Source of the DNA: UBA4655 sp964585575
GTDB taxonomy: Bacteria > Planctomycetota > Planctomycetia > Pirellulales > UBA1268
DNA: 16,820 nt
Direction of reading: 5' to 3'
NCBI GenBank assembly: GCA_964585575.1
Contig: CAZPEM010000070.1
Coordinates: forward strand, 1-16,820
Below the pieces are notes generated by a model, which saw only the letters and a program-made list of their open reading frames with translations, was not told the DNA's origin and ran no database searches. Of this stretch, positions 13,199 through 16,820 are shown piece after piece. Position numbers and translations under genes: made by a program. The first letter of the stretch is position 1. Every line of letters begins with the position of its first letter.

Positions 13199-16168
13199 CT
13201 ATCCCCCTTCGCCGCCGCAGTCGACGAGCATGAACCCGGCCCAGAAAAACGGGTGCGACGCGTCTTCCAGCACGCCGCCGAATGACGGCTTCAACCGCGG
13301 CTCCAAAGCCGGGTCGGGCGGCTCCCGCATGACGACCTCGACCGCCCGCCTCCAGGCGTCCGACGGCGGTGCCGATGCGTCGCGGACGAACTCCTCCACG
13401 AGGTCGATCGTCATGCGGCCCCCGACGTTCCAACGGCTCACCAGCGACGTGCGGGCCCCCGCGGCCGCGAGGTCGGTAGCGGCGAGAAACAGCTCGTTCC
13501 CCGGCCTCGCCGGGAGCTTCGTCAGGCCCGAAGCGGCCGCCGATTGGAAACATGGCAGGAGCACGACGGCCGGCCGCTTTTCGGGCAGCTCGAGCCACCC
13601 AGCGGGCAGGCCCGGGATCTCCTCGAGCACCACGAGCGTGTCGACGAGCGGCGCGACATTGCCGAGCGGCTGCCCCTGCCCGCGACCGGCGGCCTGCGGC
13701 GGCTGGATCACGACCGACTGCGGCAGCGAAGACAGCAGCCGCGACAGCGTCGCCGTGACCTGTTCGGGCGTCTCGCTGCGATGCAGCCGACCGCCCGCGA
13801 TTCCGACCAGCGCGGGAAGCCGGCGGGGGCCCATCGGCATGACGGCGAGGCTGCGGCTCGGCGCGTAGCGAATGCGGCAGCATTCACGCAACGGCCTGCG
13901 ATTCTCCGCGGCCTCCCGGCCCGACCCGACCGGCAACAGCTCGAACGGCAGATACCAGAGCATGCCGTCGGGCACGATCACGAGCTCGTCGATCCCCTCG
14001 GCAAGCGACACCCGGGACTGGTCGAAGATTCCCCGCTCGATCCGCTCTGCCGACGACCGCCAGTTCGAATCGGCGAGCTTGTCGGTGCCCACGGGTGTTA
14101 CGGCGTCGAACAGGCAGAGCTCCTTCGCGAGCGACACGATGTCGCGGGCGACCGCGGCCGGCTGCCGAACCTGCCAGGTCGTGATCCGCTCGTTCGACTC
14201 GAGCGTCGCCAGAAGCCCGGCAGCGTTCCAGTGGAACGACAGCACGAGCTGCCTCGGCTTGAGCTTTTGGCGAATTTCGGGGACGGAGAAGAGCGGCGGA
14301 AACTCGACGCGGACCGGCTCTCGTCCCGCCGCGACCAGCGAGATCATCCGCGACTGCCTCGCCGAGATGTCGCGGAACGCGTTCCAGTCGGCGGCCTCGC
14401 CGGCCGCGACCGGCATCGCATCACGCTGCCCGGCAGCCGCGTGGACGGCGGCCGAGAGCCGCGTCCGGACGGCGATCCCATCGCCCAGCGTCTTCGCCAG
14501 TTGCGGATTCGCGGCGAGCATCGCCGCCCGCCTCACCGCGTCGGCGGCGGGAAGCTCCGCGGCGTCGGCCGCCACGAGACGAATGATCGCCGTGCGGCGG
14601 CCACCGAGCGGCTGCGTGTCGAGCCAGCGCGCCCGTTTCGCCGCCTCGGCCGCCACCATGAGCGGCTCGATGCCGCGTCGCGCCGCCACGGTGATCCACG
14701 CGTCGAAGGCCTCGGGCTTGGGAGTCGCGGCGGCGGCGAGCGATCCGAGCGGATCGAGCAATGTCTCGCGTGGGGAGGGATCGGCGAGGAGCCTGGAAAA
14801 GAGCACGTCGGCCTGGCGGTCGGAGAAGACCGTCGCCCCGGAAAGCACCGCCTGCACGAGGCGCTGTGTCTGGAACAGCCTCGGCGAGAGGCCGCGAGCG
14901 AGCCCGACGGCCCTGACGAGCTCCGCGTCGCCCTTGCCGACATCCTGCGAGAGATACCCGACGAGCGCGGCCGCGTAGGCCGCCTGCGCCCCGGTGAGCG
15001 AGCGGCCGAGGTCTCCTCGCAGGACCCGAGGGTCGATCTCCTGGAGCGTCCCGGAGGCCGCGGCGGCGTTGCCGGATACGGCGAGTGCCTCCGCCGAGAG
15101 CGCGAGCAGCCTCGTCCGCAGGCTCGGGCCGCCGTCGCGGGACCACTCGGTCGCGACCGCGAGCGACCGCGGCACGCCGCGGGTTCCGGCGGCCATGTGC
15201 GCCGACAGCGCCCAGCGGAAGGCCTCTTCCATCGCCCTCGCGTCGCCGTGGTCGTATGCCGTGAGCGTGGCCTCCTCGAACCATCGCGCCGCCGCGGCCG
15301 CGTCGTCCTTCGCGATGGCGATGCGACCGAGCACGATCAATCCCCATGCGGCCATCGGATGGTCGAATGTGTTGCCCATCAACAGGCCTCTGCGGAGCAG
15401 CGGCACGGCGGCGTCGGGCCTGCCCTGCGCCCAGGTCGCGATGCCAAGCGCGATGTCGATCCAGGCCTGCGAATAGTGGTTGGGGGGCGCGGGCCTCGTC
15501 GCGAGCATTCGCGCGGCCTGCTCGAGGGAAGTTCCCTCGATCGAAAGCTCGCCGAGGATGTCGGCGCGACGATACAGGCTTACGACGATGCCACGAACGA
15601 TCTCGAGCGGGTGGATCAGGGCATTGACCGGAGCGGCCAGCACGCCACCCCGCTGGAGCACCTGCTGTGGGTCGGGCCCCTCGATGCGGATCTGCATCGT
15701 GTCCGGAAGCATTCCAGGCGTCGCGTTGCGGCTGCCCGGCCCCCACGGTGCCGGGGCCGCGCGGGCGAGGGGCCGCGGGCCCTGCGGCGGAAACTGCACG
15801 GCGAGCATCCAGTTGGCATTGGATGCCGCGAGCAGCAGCGCCTGATCGTACGCATCGACCGCCTCGCGAAACTGGCCGAGTTCCCAGAGGCATTCTCCGA
15901 CGAGCGCCGACGACGCGATCGAGTCGATCCATCGCTGCCCGCCGGCCTTCACCCCGCCGCGAAACTCATCGGTCGCGATCCCGAGTGCTTCCTGGAGACG
16001 TCCCTCTGCGAGGGCGGCGACGGCAAGGTCGTATCGCTCGGTCGGCACCGTGCCACCGAGCGGCGCGCCGAGCTCGGGTGGGAGCACGATCTGCGCCGAA
16101 GCTCGGCCGGCTTCGCCGCACGGCAAGAACGCGATGACCGTGAGCAAGCAGGGAAGGATCACTCGCAT
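13199..16168 (-). CDS. Secreted TPR-CHAT protein with degenerate catalytic dyad
   Basis: A 989-residue protein. Residues 1-25 are a signal peptide (cleavage near ASA/QIVLPP), so it acts outside the cytoplasm. Helical TPR-like repeats fill about 45-650 (GECLWELGQFREAVDAYDQAL, AVPLLRRGLLMGN, AARWFEEATLTAYDHGD). The C-terminal third is a CHAT (caspase-HetF-associated) domain: LVIVPDGMLWYLPFELLP (PDG at 733-735), LLPCFQSAA with C873 at the position of the caspase-type Cys, SLVSRWNVGG, and HPFFWAGFMLV near the end. The strand that normally ends in the catalytic His-Gly instead reads LVVLEEIPGLP (about 844-854), with no His. It may therefore be a non-peptidase scaffold, or use a shifted His (H796). 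It heads the minus-strand run with the TSUP and ABC genes. A TATAGT box lies 8 nt before the ATG, so the mRNA may be nearly leaderless. Partners unknown. Confidence 0.85.
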   Translation of the reverse strand: MRVILPCLLTVIAFLPCGEAGRASAQIVLPPELGAPLGGTVPTERYDLAVAALAEGRLQEALGIATDEFRGGVKAGGQRWIDSIASSALVGECLWELGQFREAVDAYDQALLLAASNANWMLAVQFPPQGPRPLARAAPAPWGPGSRNATPGMLPDTMQIRIEGPDPQQVLQRGGVLAAPVNALIHPLEIVRGIVVSLYRRADILGELSIEGTSLEQAARMLATRPAPPNHYSQAWIDIALGIATWAQGRPDAAVPLLRRGLLMGNTFDHPMAAWGLIVLGRIAIAKDDAAAAARWFEEATLTAYDHGDARAMEEAFRWALSAHMAAGTRGVPRSLAVATEWSRDGGPSLRTRLLALSAEALAVSGNAAAASGTLQEIDPRVLRGDLGRSLTGAQAAYAAALVGYLSQDVGKGDAELVRAVGLARGLSPRLFQTQRLVQAVLSGATVFSDRQADVLFSRLLADPSPRETLLDPLGSLAAAATPKPEAFDAWITVAARRGIEPLMVAAEAAKRARWLDTQPLGGRRTAIIRLVAADAAELPAADAVRRAAMLAANPQLAKTLGDGIAVRTRLSAAVHAAAGQRDAMPVAAGEAADWNAFRDISARQSRMISLVAAGREPVRVEFPPLFSVPEIRQKLKPRQLVLSFHWNAAGLLATLESNERITTWQVRQPAAVARDIVSLAKELCLFDAVTPVGTDKLADSNWRSSAERIERGIFDQSRVSLAEGIDELVIVPDGMLWYLPFELLPVGSGREAAENRRPLRECCRIRYAPSRSLAVMPMGPRRLPALVGIAGGRLHRSETPEQVTATLSRLLSSLPQSVVIQPPQAAGRGQGQPLGNVAPLVDTLVVLEEIPGLPAGWLELPEKRPAVVLLPCFQSAAASGLTKLPARPGNELFLAATDLAAAGARTSLVSRWNVGGRMTIDLVEEFVRDASAPPSDAWRRAVEVVMREPPDPALEPRLKPSFGGVLEDASHPFFWAGFMLVDCGGEGG

Positions 16169-16358
16169 GGATCGGACTATACCCCGAAACGGGCCGCCGC
16201 CTCCCCAGCCCCCGAACCCAACCCAGGCTGTCGCGGGACGGGCTGCGAACTTGGGAAGCCTGGGGTGTGCATCCGGGATGAGCGTGCGGGTTTTTCAAAG
16301 TTTGCGGGTCGGACCGGACGAAACGAGTGTCACGTTCGAACGATCAGGAGACAGAGCC
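16169..16358. other. Divergent intergenic region between the CHAT gene and the lipoprotein gene
   Basis: A 190-bp region that should carry both promoters. On the minus strand TATAGT (16176-16181) is the only -10-like box, without a clear -35. On the plus strand no convincing -35/-10 pair was found. AGGAG at 16346-16350 is the ribosome binding site of the lipoprotein gene. An open frame crosses the region upstream of the lipoprotein start, but I see no sign of coding in it. Confidence 0.5.
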
Positions 16359-16652
16359 GTGAACTCGACCCGATTCCCCCGCGAAGTGCGTGCCCCGCGG
16401 TGCGATGGCCGTCCGCATCGCTCGGCGGCGGCATTCTTCGGCAGGTTCCTGCTCGCGATCTGCGGACTCGCCGTCCCCGTGTTCACCGGCTGCCAGGTGG
16501 ACGTCGGCGGCCAGACATTGCCGAGCCCGTACTACCTGCAGGACGACATCCAATATTTCCCGGCCGGCCCCGAGTTCAAGCTCTCGAAGGAAGCGGCGGC
16601 CTTGAAGGCCCACGAGGAAGAACTCGCCGAGGACTGCGACACCTGCCGCTAG
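16359..16652 (+). CDS. Small planctomycete-type lipoprotein
   Basis: A 97-residue protein starting at GTG 16359, with AGGAG at 16346-16350 (8-nt spacing). The N-terminus is basic and long (about 24 residues), then a hydrophobic stretch FFGRFLLAICGLAVPVF leads to the lipobox VFTGC with the lipidated Cys at about residue 45, so it should be membrane-anchored. The mature part is about 50 residues: QVDVGGQTLPSPYYLQDD, then IQYFPAGPEFKLSKEAAALKA and an acidic tail with two Cys (DCDTC). The 'QTLPSPYYLQDD...PAGPEFKL' core is one I recognise as recurrent in planctomycete small lipoproteins; it has no assigned function. An in-frame ATG at 16278 would put an unsupported extension before the signal peptide, so the GTG is preferred. 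It is divergent from the CHAT gene and followed by repeats. Confidence 0.78.
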   Translation: MNSTRFPREVRAPRCDGRPHRSAAAFFGRFLLAICGLAVPVFTGCQVDVGGQTLPSPYYLQDDIQYFPAGPEFKLSKEAAALKAHEEELAEDCDTCR

Positions 16653-16694
16653 AGCGAGCGGCGGGCAGCACGTCCTCGTAAAGGGTCCGTATAT

Positions 16695-16748
16695 GGGCAC
16701 GGGCAACCCCGAACCAGCAAAGTTGCCCGTGAGGGGCTGCCCGTGCCC
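16695..16748 (+). terminator. Hairpin downstream of the lipoprotein gene
   Basis: GGGCACGGGCAACCCC (16695-16710) pairs with GGGGCTGCCCGTGCCC (16733-16748) with one mismatch in 16, around a 22-nt loop. An alternative pairing uses ACGGGCAAC (16699-16707) with GTTGCCCGT (16722-16730). It starts 43 nt after the stop codon. No T-tract follows, so it may end or stabilise the transcript by another route. Its right arm is part of the dispersed repeat. Confidence 0.5.
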
Positions 16749-16820
16749 CGTAGCCGGGCTATGGGAGCAAGCGCAGGCAGGATGCCGGAGCGCCGCGGAC
16801 ATGCAGTGAGCGAAGGTCCG
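16722..16820 (+). repeat. Dispersed intergenic repeat, copy 2 (runs off window)
   Basis: The first 27 bp match 1437-1463 at 26 positions, in the same orientation, and weaker matches follow (AGCCGG, CAAGCGCAG, CAGGATGCC). Both copies lie just downstream of a plus-strand gene, about 290 and 70 bp after the stop codons. The right end is outside the window. Confidence 0.7.

Noticed and set aside
13544..16681. A 1045-codon open frame on the plus strand, antisense to the CHAT gene
   Set aside because: It is rich in Arg/Gly/Pro/His with no domain, as expected when a GC-rich gene is read on the opposite strand. The minus-strand gene has a signal peptide, TPRs and a CHAT domain.
16344..16802. Minus-strand frame with a Cys/His-rich start similar to one near 1517
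   Set aside because: The similarity (CxCxHxPAxGHGQPLT) is due to the dispersed DNA repeat read in the same frame, not to a conserved protein.

Overview
The window reads as a GC-rich planctomycete chromosome segment, most likely from the Pirellulales and its relatives. The pointers are a DUF1573 protein with an N-terminal SCGCT motif, a small lipoprotein with a 'GQTLPSPYYLQDD...PAGPEFKL' core that I associate with planctomycetes, secreted TPR proteins, a large TPR-CHAT protein, and intergenic 'GGAAGCCCGAGGCG' repeats. No phage, integrase, transposase or CRISPR gene was found. It looks like ordinary chromosome with several repeat-bearing intergenic stretches.

Layout from left to right. (1) A tRNA-Arg(UCG) on the minus strand, with a 17-bp tandem duplication abutting its 3' end, and divergent from it an FHA-domain protein. 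(2) A 477-bp intergenic region built of 48-bp tandem repeats, a 29-bp near-perfect inverted repeat and a dispersed repeat that recurs at the far end of the window. (3) A minus-strand pair translationally coupled by an ATGA overlap: a polytopic membrane protein followed by a ThiF/MoeB-type E1-like adenylyltransferase with a C-terminal extension. (4) Divergent from these, prpB-prpC (methylisocitrate lyase and citrate/2-methylcitrate synthase), ending in a 17-bp tandem repeat that contains the prpC stop codon. (5) The convergent DUF1573 protein, then a divergent promoter region leading to a complete one-piece tmRNA (ssrA). From the pseudoknot spacing I read its tag as AEAQFALAA. (6) A secreted TPR protein whose 5' end is interrupted by a 100-N scaffold gap. 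The gap is flanked by 55-bp identical ends, so the true gene is almost certainly continuous. (7) A minus-strand four-gene run: secreted TPR-CHAT protein, TauE/SafE-type permease, ABC ATPase, ABC-2 permease. The last three are coupled by 4-bp start/stop overlaps. (8) Divergent from that, a small planctomycete-type lipoprotein and the second dispersed-repeat copy.

How the genes work together. PrpB and PrpC form two steps of the 2-methylcitrate route of propionate breakdown; no prpD or acnD/prpF is visible here. tRNA-Arg and tmRNA are translation and ribosome-rescue functions. The ABC ATPase and permease form one exporter. Its co-transcription with a TSUP permease and an extracytoplasmic CHAT protein that lacks the recognisable catalytic His is the best candidate for an undescribed functional unit, but this rests on gene order alone. 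The FHA, DUF1573, TPR and lipoprotein genes are lineage-typical proteins without an assigned role.
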